NCBI GenBank assembly: GCA_029747585.1
Contig: JAPEVF010000340.1
Coordinates: 1 to 48,278, forward strand
Reading direction: 5' to 3'
Length of the DNA: 48,278 bases
DNA from: Pleurotus djamor
Lineage: Eukaryota; Basidiomycota; Agaricomycetes; Agaricales; Pleurotaceae
This document shows, in pieces, positions 21,030-32,736 of the stretch. Under the pieces are notes generated by a model. That model ran no database searches. It was not told the origin of the DNA and worked only from the letters and a program-made list of their open reading frames with translations. The position numbers were made by a program, and so were the translations under genes. How positions within the stretch are numbered: position 1 is the first letter of the stretch; every line of letters starts with the position of its first letter.

Positions 21030-22318
21030 ATGCCGGGTCTTCCCTCCGAGATATATGACCACATCATTGACCACCTCTACTATGACTTGCCTTCGCTGCG
21101 GGCTTGCGCGTTGGTAGGTAGAGCTATGCTCAGCGTGAGCAGGTATCATCTCTTCCAGGATTTGGTCCTCAACCTCCATACGTTCGACCTCTTTCGCTTG
21201 ATCGACCTCCTCCGAAGCCCATTCAATTCCATCGCTCCGTTCGCTCATCGCATCATCCTCTCCAGCATCCCTGAAAATCTTCGCATTCATGGTAGACCAG
21301 ACGTTGTTCGTACCATCCGACTTCTCCCTCGTCTCACAAAGCTTCTACCACACGTCGCCACCATCCAATTCTGCAACTCAGATCTCCAACGCTTCCCTGA
21401 AGACATGGCCCTTCAGCTCTTCTGTCAATTCCGTAAATTTCGGAACCTGGAATTAGTCTCCGTTCGCTTCGATCGTTTCGTGGACTTCGCGAATCTGGTT
21501 TACAGCTTTGATACCCTTGAGCGAGTGTGGTTCCAGTGGGTAACCTGGACCCACTGCTACGATTCGTTGGGCCTTTCGTTGACGCCGTCACCGCCGTCTA
21601 CACGATGGCATATTTACGGCGCTGGTAGCAGGTACATGGATATGTTTTCCTGGTTATGTTCTCAGGAAACACCGCCCTTGGTCTCATCCATGCTTTATGA
21701 AGCACAGAGCATCGAGGAGAAAGGCCATATCAGTGCATTTCTGGAGCGATGTGCCCCGTCGTTGCGTCATCTCGAGGTGGCCTTCCCTATATTCATTCGA
21801 AGGGACGTCTTCAAAGGTCAGTAACCTAATATCCGGTCTCTTCGTGCCGTCATTACTACCTCGAATGGTCCATGGCCAAAGTATAAAAGCTGAGCTGCTC
21901 CTCGCCTACAGAGATCATTCAAAATTATATCGTGCCCAGCGGGTGCGCAAACCTACGATCCCTGTGTTTCAAACAGGTACTACTATGGCCTGGGGACGTC
22001 GCGTCTCAAGCCCTACAGCCTTGGATATCCGAAACTCTCAACCGTATCACTTCGTCGCATCTCAACGAACTGAACCTAGAGCTTCATATCGCCCCAATGT
22101 CCCCCGTGGAGAAAAGCCTCCTGACGTTTGACTGGTCATCCTTCCGGGAAGCGCTATCACGGTTCCCCTTGCTCCGCCGTATATCCATCTTCATAGGACC
22201 TGGTGCCATGGACTTCCAGACGGTGGTCAACTTCATATGCTACAACAAACTTAAAGACTCAACGCAAACGATCAGAATATGCAATCTGAACACAGGGGAG
22301 AAGTTTGGATGGGCGTAA
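21030..22318 (+). CDS. F-box protein (397 aa)
   Basis: Two exons, 21030-21816 and 21912-22318, with a phase-1 GT-AG intron. The N-terminus is a canonical fungal F-box (MPGLPSEIYDHIIDHLYYDLPSLRACALVGRAMLSVSRYHLF), residues 1-45. The rest has alternating Leu-rich segments of the degenerate LRR type common in basidiomycete F-box proteins (FRNLELVSVRFDRF..., LRHLEVAF...). F-box proteins bind Skp1 and present substrates to the SCF ubiquitin ligase; the substrate is unknown here. The ATG at 21030 is immediately before the F-box. It differs from the F1-F6 family in the window: it has the fuller F-box, no WWE box and a different intron. Confidence 0.8.
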
Positions 22319-22394
22319 GGGTAACATGTAGAGCAGGATAGAGTGTGTATCCACGCAAGTACACCTCGGTGTGACCACAAAGAGACTTCGGGCT

Positions 22395-23806
22395 TCACGG
22401 TGGGGAATTGCTTCGGGTGTTCTTGAGTCTCTGGAAGTCGATACCTCGAGATTTGTGTGGGTCAGAGAGCCTTGAGAAGGACAAGTTCAGCTACCCACCT
22501 TCGTCTTTGAAATCCTCAGTAAGTGCTTCCCACCACGGAGAAAAAGCAGGCAGAGGATGCTTGCGATGGGATTGACGCAGAGCTTGAGGGGATTTCTTTG
22601 ACGTTGGCTCTCGTCGTTCTAGTGTTCCCAGAACTTGATCATGACGTTGGTTTATGCGTGTCCGCCGATGAATAATTGCGTGATGATGAGTGAGCTCCTC
22701 AAAATCGATGATTCGAAGCTTGGGAAACTGGTGGAAGAGGGCCTCCGTGTCTGAAAGCGCTGTTCCGGGAGGCGTACCATTTGAGGCCGATACAGTCGCC
22801 GGAAATGGCAGCTGAAGATACTTGAGCTCGCGAGACGGAATATTGATAAGGCATTTGAGAGGAATGTTCAGCTATTGACGATAACGTGTGAGAACGAGAA
22901 GGTGGTATTTAATGTTGGGAAAGGGAAGACCTCACCACTTCTTGATGCCTCGTCGAGGATATGCTCAGCAACTCGATTTGCAGCAGGTTAGGCAGAAGCA
23001 CGGTGACAAAAGTAGGCGTGGACGGAGAAGTGGAGAGTTTCAGCGTCCGAATAAGTACAGCGGAACACAAGCGATGCAACGGTCGAGTCGTTGAGAAAGG
23101 CACAATGGGCGGGGGAGCCGAATACCAGAGACCCCGCGAGATGCTCAATCGGCGCCCTGCCATCTACTAGCAGGGTGTACCAAAGCTCTGGGATTCCGTC
23201 GAGCGTATGGAGATTTGGGAAAGTAGCTGCCTGGAAGCGAGAAGAGTGATTATCGAGAAAGTGAGTTGAAGAAGGTGTACGAATGAAGCACAATGAATCC
23301 TGGTGCTTTCGAAGGGTGTCAAGCATCTTTTGTCCATAGAGTGACGAGAAACCCGATAGGTGTGTTAGGTGTCGCTGGGGACTTTGATTGACTGAGGGGA
23401 GGAGGTAAGAGGGGCCTCTCGTGGCGTACAGAGATTTGAGGTTGCTTATGGTTTCAAGGCGGAGGATGTCGTTGACAGTTTCCCATATAAGCACGTAGTT
23501 TGCGTTATCATAGTATCGGAGCACCAGCTTCGGCTCAATAACAAGGCCTTTTACATAGGCTGCCAATTTTTTGCTTTGGCTCAGCGTTCGATGGATGAGT
23601 CTCGTCGTTTCAACGGACAAATGAACGGTTGTGTGGGGAAGTGGATTGGTCGTCACAAATGCAGCTTGCATGATGATGTATTCGTAGAAGAGAAGTGTCG
23701 TTATCCCTGATGAGACCTTGTTGACGAAGAGTAACGGATAGAGGTGGATCCGATCCTTAGAACCCAGTTGGTGAATGATGAGAAGGAAAATCTCAAGCGG
23801 TAGCAT
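22395..23806 (-). pseudogene. F-box-like/WWE family member F1, one frameshift
   Basis: Exons about 23806-22936, 22871-22499 and 22444-22395. The F-box-like start MLPLEIFLLIIHQLGSKDRIHLYPLLFVNK is followed by conserved family blocks: YVKGLVIEP, LKSLYATRG, LTHLSGFSSLYG, FPNLHTLDGIPELWYTLL and APIEHLAG. The second exon opens with IPL..L..IPSRELKYL, then FPKLRIIDF, and closes with PAFSPWWEALTEDFKDEG. The short last exon encodes GIDFQRL. Around 23041-23064 the frame shifts by one base relative to F2: the text before reads STVASLVFR, and the continuation RTLKLSTSPSTP is in another frame. No N lies nearby. It is probably a recent pseudogene, or the break is a sequence error. The start was placed at the Met opening the F-box-like segment. 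Confidence 0.65.
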
Positions 23807-24124
23807 GGCCGTCAATTGGCCGTCAAGGTGCGGTAGTCTGGGGTATTTGATCAAGGTCAGAAGAGACGTTCAAGTGAGTTATCTGATTGATATACCATCC
23901 ACATCTGTGAGCCTCGAATCAACGTGGATAACCCAAGGCGATGATGGAAGGGACAAGGAGAAAGAGCGGCCCGCGCAGGTGAAATCTCAACCCCCTTCCT
24001 CATACAGGGATCGCCCCTGAAAGCGAATTCCATGTGTCCGTTTGCTTTCAAGACACGGACTGGGAAATACAGCTTCAAAACGAGATGCATGTTTATAAAG
24101 AGGATGAGAATCTACATGATTTAT

Positions 24125-25566
24125 CTATCGAGAGGTCCCGCGAGCGAGTCTCTGGAATTTGATGCCTGAAGTAATCGGTATGATTATGAATAAGGAGTAT
24201 TAGTAGAGGCGTGAGCTGTACTCGTAGCCACACACCTGCATCTCTGAAATCATCCAAAAACACCTCCCACCACGAAGAGAAAGCAGGCGGGCGATTCTTG
24301 AGATGATAACGACGTAGCGTTAAAGGTACTACGCTCGTGGTTATTATTGGCGATCGTAATATTTTTTGTTCTTCATTGGAGGTTGGATGGGAGCGGGTAT
24401 GCCGATAAAGGGCCCCCTGATGACGGTAGAGCTTCTCGAAATCGACGATCGTAAGATTGGGGAAGTGGTTGAAGAGGATCTCACTGTCCAAAAGTGCCGA
24501 AGCTGGGGTAGATACTGGGTCTGTGATGTTTGAGACAGGCTCGTTCCCCGCGAATGGAATGTGGAGATACTTGAGCTCGCGGGACGGTATTGTGAAGAGG
24601 CTTTCTAAGGGAATGCACAGCTGGTTGGGGTGGTTGGACAGCCGTGATTAGTAAATAGTGGGGGCGCATGGATGGATAAATGGCGGGCTTACAATATTTG
24701 CTTGGTCAGTGGTGTATATGTTCAACAGCTCGATTNTGGGATANGTGTCGAAGCAACATCGTAATCAAGTCAGGAGTATTGGGGGAAGTTGTGACCTTCA
24801 AGGTTTGGATACGGTGGAATATAAGTGAGGCTGCGGTAGAGTCGCTTAGGAAGAGGCAATTGCGGCGAATGCTGCTGTACAGACGTCCGGCAAGATGTTC
24901 GACTGGCACATTGTTGTCCTTTATCAGAGTGCACCAGAGCTCGGGAATTCCGTCGACGGTGTGAAGGTTTGGAAACGGCACTGCCTTCAATCTAGTGGTC
25001 TCGTTTTCAGGAAGACAACTTGAAGGTAAGATTCGTAAGAAATGCAATGAACGACTATGCCTTTGGAGGGTAGCGACTAGCTGTGGAGCATAAAGCGACG
25101 AGAGGCCGGATAGGTGTGTTAGATCGAGGTGTGGATGTTGGCTAATCGAGGAGGTGAGGAGACCGTACGCTTGGCCTCTCGATGCATAGAGGGATTTGAG
25201 GTTGATCAGGGTTTCAAGTTGGAGGATGCTGTTCACCGTCTCCCATATAACCGTATATTCCTCATCATCTTCATACCTCATTACAGCCTTGGGCTCGATG
25301 ATAAGCCCTTTGACAAAGCTCGCCAATCTGGTGTTCTGGGCCAAAGTCCGGTGAAAGAGCTTGGTTCGATCAATGGTCAATTCTACCGTGGTGTGCGGAA
25401 GTGGATTGGTAGACACGAGGCCAGCTTTCATAACAATATACTCGTAGAAGAGAGGAGTCACTATCTGTGATGTATGCTTTCCAAGAGAGAGTAAGGGGTA
25501 GAGATGCTTTCGCTCTTGGGAACCAAGTTGGTGAACGATGAGAAGAAAAATTTCGGGCGGTAACAT
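24125..25566 (-). CDS. F-box-like/WWE family member F2
   Basis: Exons 25566-24693, 24620-24236 and 24165-24125. It is the closest relative of F1: MLPPEIFLLIVHQLGSQERKHLYPLLSLGK, FVKGLIIEP, LTHLSGLSSLYAP, FPNLHTVDGIPELWCTL, then LCIPLESLFTIPSRELKYL, FPNLTIVDF, PPAFSSWWEVFLDDFRDAG and GIKFQRL at the end. The frame needs one base fewer beside the ambiguous bases at 24736 and 24744, so this break is most likely a sequencing artefact and I keep the gene as coding. F1 and F2 are adjacent in the same orientation, so they probably arose by tandem duplication. The expected role is an SCF substrate receptor (inference from the F-box-like start, which is weak). Confidence 0.65.
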
Positions 25567-27953
25567 CGTCAATCTAGGGGATGAGTCAAGATAAGCCGAG
25601 GATAGAGCTTAGATAGAGCTCGTCACTCACGTTTGCGCGGGTAGAGTCGACCAGATAGCGTCGACACAGGCGACGCTGCGGATTTAGAGAGAAAACCACC
25701 CGTACCCCTTCTCAGACAGGGCCGACTCCTGAGGCAGATGGTCCGATCGACAACTGGCGCCTACGCAAGTTTTCCTCTCCCCCAACTTTTCCCTCCGGCC
25801 TCACCGCCCCTCGACACTCCCATGACCCTTTTCACGCGTCTGACTCGTAGTTGACGCTTGAATATGGTATCTGCCATCTAATCCTGGGTAAATATGATGT
25901 CTTTATACGAATACAAACATATTTGTTGATCCATTTCCGTAGAGGCGATGCCGTCTCGGTACGGGTATGCCTTGCATCTGAGGAAACGCCAGAAATGTGC
26001 TTTGAACCTGCCATGGGTATCGTTCAAATCAATCTTTGCTCTCAATCCCTATCGGCTGACCTTCTAGTTCTAGTGCTGAAGGGTTTGCGCTCTTAGAAGG
26101 AGGGATGAGGGATTTGGTATCTTCTCGAGGACCGTTTACTCCTGGTGCGTGAATCATCTACTCATCCATCACAATATACTATGGACTAATCCTTTGACTC
26201 TAGCCAGTTTTACGAGCATCGCTGGAATTTGAAGCTTCCTGTATCCAGCTTCAACGACTTCCAACGATGGCAACATATGGAACATCACACAGTTCACAGT
26301 TCCCTTTGAGAGCGTTTGAGAGCGTTTGGGAGCGTGGGCGATTGAGGAGGAAGAAGAGGAAGAAGACACTACGGGGCTGCTTTGGGTGTTCCGGGCTTGC
26401 GCAAGATTCCTCCCTTCCACACCTCCAAGGACAACTGTCGTTCACCGTGACATTGTTGCAAGATCACAGTACACACACATCGTTGGACCCTTTATCGACA
26501 TCCAGCACACGCTGCCCGCCTTCAGCATGAACTTCGACGGAAAGAATATGTGTTGTCTCTCGCGACTGCCAATCAGTCTTGTGAGAAATACCTGTGATCT
26601 ACCCCATCGCTACCTTGGACTCCCGTCGGATGGTCTCGCCGCTCAGGACCTTCCTCTAGGGTTCTCCGTGACCTGTTCCTTGGCCTTCAATCCCCCGGTC
26701 GTGGCCGCAATGTGGGCAACACCCACAGTTATCACTCTGTTCCCTTCGCATACTATTCGTTGCTCTCCGCAGACCATACCTGGACCAAACACGCTCGAGG
26801 ACAAGGACATTTAGCAGAAATTAGGCTTTGTCCTCGCATCCGCGCAACCAAAGTCGCCTTCATCTTTCCGCTNCCCCCTCCTCTCCCCGTCGCTTCCCAT
26901 ACATCTCCCACTCTCTCCCAATGAACAAGAGGAGCTCCACGTTGACAAACCCAACCCAGGAAGCGCTGCTCCATCCTCACAGTACTTTTCGGCCCAAGAT
27001 CCGACTCCATCCCACCTCACTGCTGTCTTTTTGGACGAGTCTCTTGATGCTCACCGTCGCCCTCAAAGAGCCGCGCGAACCACAACCTCCGAATTACTTA
27101 GCTCTTAAGGATATCAGGTCGCACCTTCAACACGGGCGGGAAGTTGGACTCATCCAGATCCCATAGATCACGACGATAAGCGCCCCTCCATTCGAGCTCT
27201 CCTCGTCGCACTAGCTGTGCCTTTACCTCAAGTCTTTCCACTCATGCACCTCTTCGAGCTTCTGTCGCTCGAACATACTCTAGCCAGCTGCGTACAGACA
27301 GTAACCTTCATGGACGTTTTCACCCGTATCCTTTATCCATGGCAGACAAGGATGTCATTGCTCAAGCTCGCAGTACATCGCTGCTGACGTTAACACGCTT
27401 GTAGCCCCTCATCTTCTTCTCATATCAACATTGGTGCATACCCCGCTACCGTCACCCTAAACGTTCGCGGCTCGTTTCAGCCCTTGCTTCTGGATACGAC
27501 TGTTCTTACGTCCCATCCCCTTCCATGCGTTGGGAATACTGTTCGCCCATCGCCCACCCGCAGCCGCGAATAGACCCAGTACCAGGTCGTTGTATCTCTT
27601 GGAGACCCCGATGAAGGAGCGGAAGGAAAAGGCTATACGCACCCGCCGTGAGGTCTGGGCCAACCAACCAACCAGTCCCTCCGTTTTTCTCATCTGCGGT
27701 ATCGTTGAATGGACGCAGCTCACAGCATCTGCTCACGCTTTTGTCATTATTAACTTCCACTTTGTACTCCTTTTGAGTATACGGACTCTAGTAACCTTTG
27801 GTACATTTCTTACTGTTTCACATGGTTGCTTTGGATGTCATGCCCGCTCCCTTCGATTGCATATCTACCTTAGCGCTCTCTTTATCTTCCTTTTTCGCTT
27901 TCCCTTTGTACGCTGGGTAGGACACGCACGACTCGCCGCATCGGGGAAGTGTT
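25567..27953. other. Gene-poor stretch with probable relics
   Basis: Several plus-strand stretches look like decayed coding sequence in changing frames. One near 26200-26300 reads SQFYEHRWNLKLPVSSFNDF. Another near 26670-26820 reads GRNVGNTHSYHSVPFAYYSL. No start, consistent exons or family could be found, and frames change repeatedly. The frame 26326-26814 begins with a Glu run and is probably spurious. An ambiguous base lies at 26873. A small tandem of GAGCGTTTG occurs near 26310-26335. Confidence 0.35.
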
Positions 27954-29322
27954 TTATGTAGGTACAAGAGTTTCCTGCTTGAAATTGATACCTTTGGCGA
28001 GAAAATCATGAATTGATCAGTAACAAGGCTCAAGCAGCCGACCACATGAACCCACCAGCGTCGTTCAACTCTGCTTGGAACGCCTCCCACCAAGCGTCAA
28101 ACATTCCCCAATGTTCCTTCTTCTGCACGGACCTTCGTATTTGATGCACAGCCTGCAAACTGTACCCATAATCTGGGTGTTCCTGGGTAAATCGACATGC
28201 GGTCAACGTGACAATGTCAATGAGCCGTAGCGACGGGAACTGTTCGAATATTTGTTGGCAATATTCCCCGTGACTGCCAACAGAGGCGACACGAAGGTAC
28301 TTCAGTCGATTAGAAGGGATCTGGAGGAACGTTGCGAGGGGGATTTTTTACTGGTGTCATTGATCGAAAGTTAGTAGAGTATAATCAACATTGTGTGGAG
28401 TAAAATGCGATGGACTCACAGCATACACGGGGAATCCAATATGTAGAAGCTCAACACGCGCAAGGTGAGGAAGGACCAAGTCAAATGTTGCAGGCACCGA
28501 AGAGGAAAGATACATCGTTCGAATATTGCGATACGTCCTTGAAGGGTTCGGATCAGTCGCTGCAGAAAGCGCAAACATGGGAAGGTCCAGCGCAGCAAGG
28601 TGCTCAAGCTTGGCGCCATTTGTCGCGAAGAAATGCCAAATCCCAGGCAGACCTTCAACAGAACGGAGGTTCGGAAGTTTCCCAAAAGGTTTATAGTCCG
28701 CGAAGGAAGTAATTTCGTTTTTACTCCTTCCCGTTACGCGTATGAACTCGATGGACTGAGCCTGGGACGAGATGAGTTTCAGGATATCGCGAAAGTTGTC
28801 GTTGGATAAGGAACATGACAAATGTGTCAGTTTGGCTTGTGGGTAGATCCAGTTGAACAGGGAGTTGATGTTTATCTTGTCAGGGGATGGATCGAGCGAG
28901 AGGCGTTTGAGATTAATGAGAAGTTGGAGGATACCACCGACTGAGCTCCAGAGAAACTCGTCATCGCGCTGGAGAAATGGGCCCACGACAAACGTCTCGA
29001 CATATGCTGCAAGGGCTGGAGCATGGGTGAGAGCATGGTGAAGGCAGGGGAGACGATGCGAGAGGGACGGTGTCCTTGGAGTGGTACGTGCATCTGGCTC
29101 AGTAAGTTGGAAGACACCATGACGACGGTTGGATGTGGGATGGCCGGTTCCACTTGACCCAGGGGCTGGGGTGTCTTGGATGATAATGGACGCGTAGAAG
29201 AAGGGGATAGAGAAGTAGTATGCGCTCTTGCTAACAAAAAGCAAAGGGTATAGAGCTTGGGGATCGGCTAGCGCGAGTGTTTCGATAATCTGGTAAATTA
29301 ATTCGTTCGGAATCATCTGCAT
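27954..29322 (-). CDS. F-box-like/WWE family member F3 (401 aa)
   Basis: Exons 29322-28420, 28320-28056 and 27991-27954 join in frame. It starts MQMIPNELIYQIIETLALADPQALYPLLFVSKSAYYFSIPFFY, the family's F-box-like block. It keeps LTHLSCSLS, LPNLRSVEGLPGIWHFF, KLEHLAALD and ARVELLHIGFPVYA. Exon 2 continues IPSNRLKYLRV, FPSLRLIDI, then FDAWWEAFQAELNDAG, and exon 3 encodes GINFKQETLVPT. The family's usual acceptor lies 27 nt upstream, but using it would place a TAA in frame. The acceptor TTCCTCCAG restores the frame at the cost of nine residues, including the IPL block. It may be an adapted or a marginal gene. Confidence 0.65.
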
Positions 29323-29599
29323 TTGATTGCTACACTGCGAGCGTAAGCGATCATGTTTTCGCAGTGAGTGGAGAATACCACATACCTAGTCATGATAGAC
29401 CAACAATGTGGGAGGAGTCAGAGTTTGACATGAGTTAGGATATACCGCGCGTCAATCATGTTGAGTCAATGGTTGCCTTGGTAACAACGACATTAGAGTA
29501 GCCTTTGGAGGCGAATGAATCAAAGCTGTACCAGGAAATACAAAGAATGGAGATACAGCCTGGAGAAAATGATGAGAGTCCGGGGATGAGTGACGAGGG

Positions 29600-31200
29600 A
29601 GAGGGGAAAAGAAATAGCAGAAATAGCAAATAGGATGGTGATTATCTGGAAAAGCAAACGACCATACTCTAGAGTATGCATATCGAGCTAGTAAGCTACA
29701 CTAAAACGTGAAGGCAAACGGGAGCAACCGAAAAAGGAGGGAGTCCTTGAGTGCTCAGTACCAGTACTCAGCACTCGCAGCGCTGCCGTCGCTTCGTTTG
29801 TGTGGCGATGACCTATCCCCCTCCATGACGCTCCGGCTCCAGATTCCCTCTCTGCCCTAATTCTGACAGCCCTCGACATGACGACACCTTATAATCGAAG
29901 GCTGTGGTGTCGAAGGGGAGCCCTTGGGCGTTAGAGCTCTGGCTGATGAACTCGGAGTTTGAGTAGGTAGATGGTGCGTCGATTGTCTCTTCACGGTGGC
30001 GGCGGCGGCGTCAAAGGCTTCCGCGGCCGAAGGCGTAGAGACATATGTGATCACAAAGGGTCCAATGGTGATGGCCTAACACCCAACACAGAATCATCAT
30101 AGCCAGGACCCAGGAGGTTTCGGCACCTTCTCAAATCAACTATACCCACTACCCTTTGGTCTTAACGCAAGTACAATGAATAGGCATTTCTTGAGCAAAA
30201 TGGAGTGTAGCGTCAGTGTCGAAGGACGGCTGGCGGAGCAATGCGGATGGTATCCGCTGTGGAGGATATGAGGGGTAGGAGTACATTGCAAAGTTTCCGG
30301 AACACCCATGCTTGATAGCAACGATCCCGCAGTGTGGGCGACGGCCTGAGACCAGCAACAAGCTGAACGGGCATCGATCGTCACCTATTACGGTACTCCA
30401 TCCTTCTCCGATACAGCTGGAGACGAGCGTCGGAAAGCCTATCCAGCCTCCGCGATACGAGCCTTAAGATGTGCGGGGTCGAGGTCCTTGAATAAGCGGG
30501 TATTGAGCGAGATGGCTTCGATGGAAGAGACGTTTGGCTGGCATCGAATCATTTGGGCGAGTCCCGAGTCTGGTGGCAGCTAAGAGGTTGAGATCAAGGG
30601 ATTAGCTGACGGTGGGTCAGGAAGAGAATGTAAACTTACAAAGAACTCATCCCCGTCCGCACTCGGCTAAGCAATTGTGTCTTTCAGCAACCGTACGGCC
30701 CCTTCGAGCAGAATCGACCGACATATCGAAGTCGAAGGCTCATGAGAGTAGCGCTAGGAGATGCCATTAGAAGCACCAGAGGTCCTGAGAAGACGAATCA
30801 TGAGATTCAGCCTTGAGTTCAAAGTAGCTTTAAAGCGAACGGACCTTAGAAGAGCATAATCATATTCAGCAGCGGACCTACTCTATACGATATATTCGAG
30901 CGTCCGCGTGTTTAGTATCATTCACCAATGAGGTGGTTGGGAAGAAGTTAAACTTCAACGTGCGTGAGCGCGGGGTTGCGTTGGAAATGCGGCGACAGAA
31001 CCCAGGGTGTCCCTGAAGCTATGGCTGACTCCGCAAGAAACATCGGCTCGTATCAAGACAGTACAAGGAGCGAAGCTGAAGGATGAAGCTTCAATCGAGT
31101 TAGTAACCAATCTAGTAAGAGAGTGGTCAGTAAGAAAGCCATATGAGAAGCTGGTCACAAGCAGGTATGGATCAAAAGAAACAAGTTAGTGAGTCATCAT
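29600..31200. repeat. Diverged repeat, copy 1 (partner 40850-42830)
   Basis: Collinear similarity to copy 2 at several points: CTTATAATCGAAGGCT (29888) versus CTCATAATCGAAGGCC (41276), then a GGC or GGT run, then CCAGGACC. A 27-bp block at 30832-30858 matches 42593-42619 with one mismatch (core ACGGACCTTAGAAGAGCATA). After it, GTGCGTGAGCG and GGTGTCCCTGA both have counterparts in copy 2. Minus-strand fragments look protein-like (NVSSIEAISLNTRLFKDLDP near 30560-30470), so the unit may be a duplicated, decayed minus-strand gene rather than a transposon. Edges are approximate. Confidence 0.5.
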
Positions 31201-32736
31201 GGGAATTGAAGTTCAACGAACACGATCTCAAATGAAGGGGTAATTATTCATCATTCCCATGCGAAAGGGAAGGAGGCGGTGATGGGGCAAAGCGTGCGAA
31301 GGAAACTGACCTTCTGTAGGAGTGGATAGAGACCAACGTTTAACAGCGTCAGCGTCGGGACTAAGACACTTCAGGACAGACGTTGAAGGGCTTGTATACG
31401 TTGGTTCGTCGTCTTACAGCGCGCAATGCATCTAGATAGACAGGTAAGTATGTATGAGGTGACAAATGGATGGAGTCAGTAGACCGGTGAACGCACCTGA
31501 GAGATAGAGCGAAGCGGGTGTCGAAGATCAGGCCTGGTAAAGTCGGAGAGTCAGTGACAGCCCTGGAGGCACGGTGGGATAAGAGGAAAGGAAGAAGTTA
31601 AGTCTCAAAGGTCAATGGAATTAACCGATAATCATGAAGCGCGTAGAAAAAGACATATGCGCATTCAAAGATGAGTCAAGCTTTTATCATCGTCGTTCAT
31701 ATATAATGGGACGGAAGGAAAAGGAACAAAAGTATGGTACGCACATTTTACGTTCGAGGGGAAGCGTCTGTGCTTGAGGAGGCATATATTAGAATCTGGT
31801 AGATGAAAGTCAGCGCCATTGATACGGAAGGAAGGATAGATGAGATTTGAATGGTTTCGGTATCGGTCGTACAGCGAATTCATAACGACGTTGTATGGTC
31901 CTTTGGGGAGGTTGAGGGAATATGAGAGCACTTACCGAACGCCAGGATACCGCACTGTCAACAACGGTGGAATGAGTGGAAATTTGGGCATTTAGCAGTC
32001 ACGCTGACGCGTCGGAGGGATTAACGAGCGCTAGAATTGCAGACTCAGAGAAGGAGCGACCATGTAGGCTACCAAAAGCGTCGTTGGCGTGGAGAAATAG
32101 GACCAGGAGAGACGAGCTTACGAGTTCCGTAGTTAAGCACCTGTTGGTAAGAGTCCTAGGCACCGTGAGTGAGGTCCATCGAATTTGCGTGCACTGGTAA
32201 AATCTAGACGCGTCGAGGTTTCACATACTCAGTTCGCGTTTGAAAGCCAGCGCAGGCTTGGAGACGGCTCACCAAGTTTCTAACAACCGAGGCTGACTTT
32301 GTTCGTATCCGCTTACGCGTCCTAGAGCGACGTAGTCCAGAGGGACGACAGGGACTGAGAGCAGAGATCGATTGACGAAGTGAGAAGGCGTGTAGAGTAA
32401 ATGGAAAGAAAAGTTCGGGAAAATCCTCGTATAAATGGGCGTTCAGCGCTTCAGCGCTCAGCGTTCATGCTCCGATTCATTGACCGACAGGGGCTGGGTA
32501 ACTCGGACATGATTCAGACACGATTCACCCATCTCCCAAGCGTGCAACATCCGCGGCCTGGTGGGAGCAAAGCGTTTGAAAATACTTCAGAGTCTCAAGA
32601 ACTTGCGGGTGCATCAGTCTGTTCTGATCGTCCTGTCACATCAGCAGCAGCCCCTCGTGCTTCTCTGATGAACGCTCGAACAGCGATAAGATTTCATTGT
32701 GTGTAACAAGCATCTCCCCCCCGCTCCTTGTGCACA
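31201..32736. other. Intergenic upstream of F4
   Basis: The minus-strand frame 31931-31665 reads partly like protein (YRNHSNLIYPSFRINGADFHLP). It may belong to the decayed unit at 29600-31200, but no joined gene could be built. Otherwise nothing is supported. Confidence 0.35.

Noticed and set aside
26326..26814. 162-codon plus-strand frame
   Set aside because: It begins with a Glu run from repeated GAGGAAGAAGAGG, has no family features, and competing frames in the same stretch look as protein-like.
32121..32180. A stretch (GTAGTTAAGC...TGGTAAGAGTCC) resembling part of yeast 5S rRNA
   Set aside because: Only about 20 bases match in two pieces with a 6-base gap. The conserved 5S start and the CCCGTCC segment are missing and no terminal stem pairs, so it is not called as an RNA gene.
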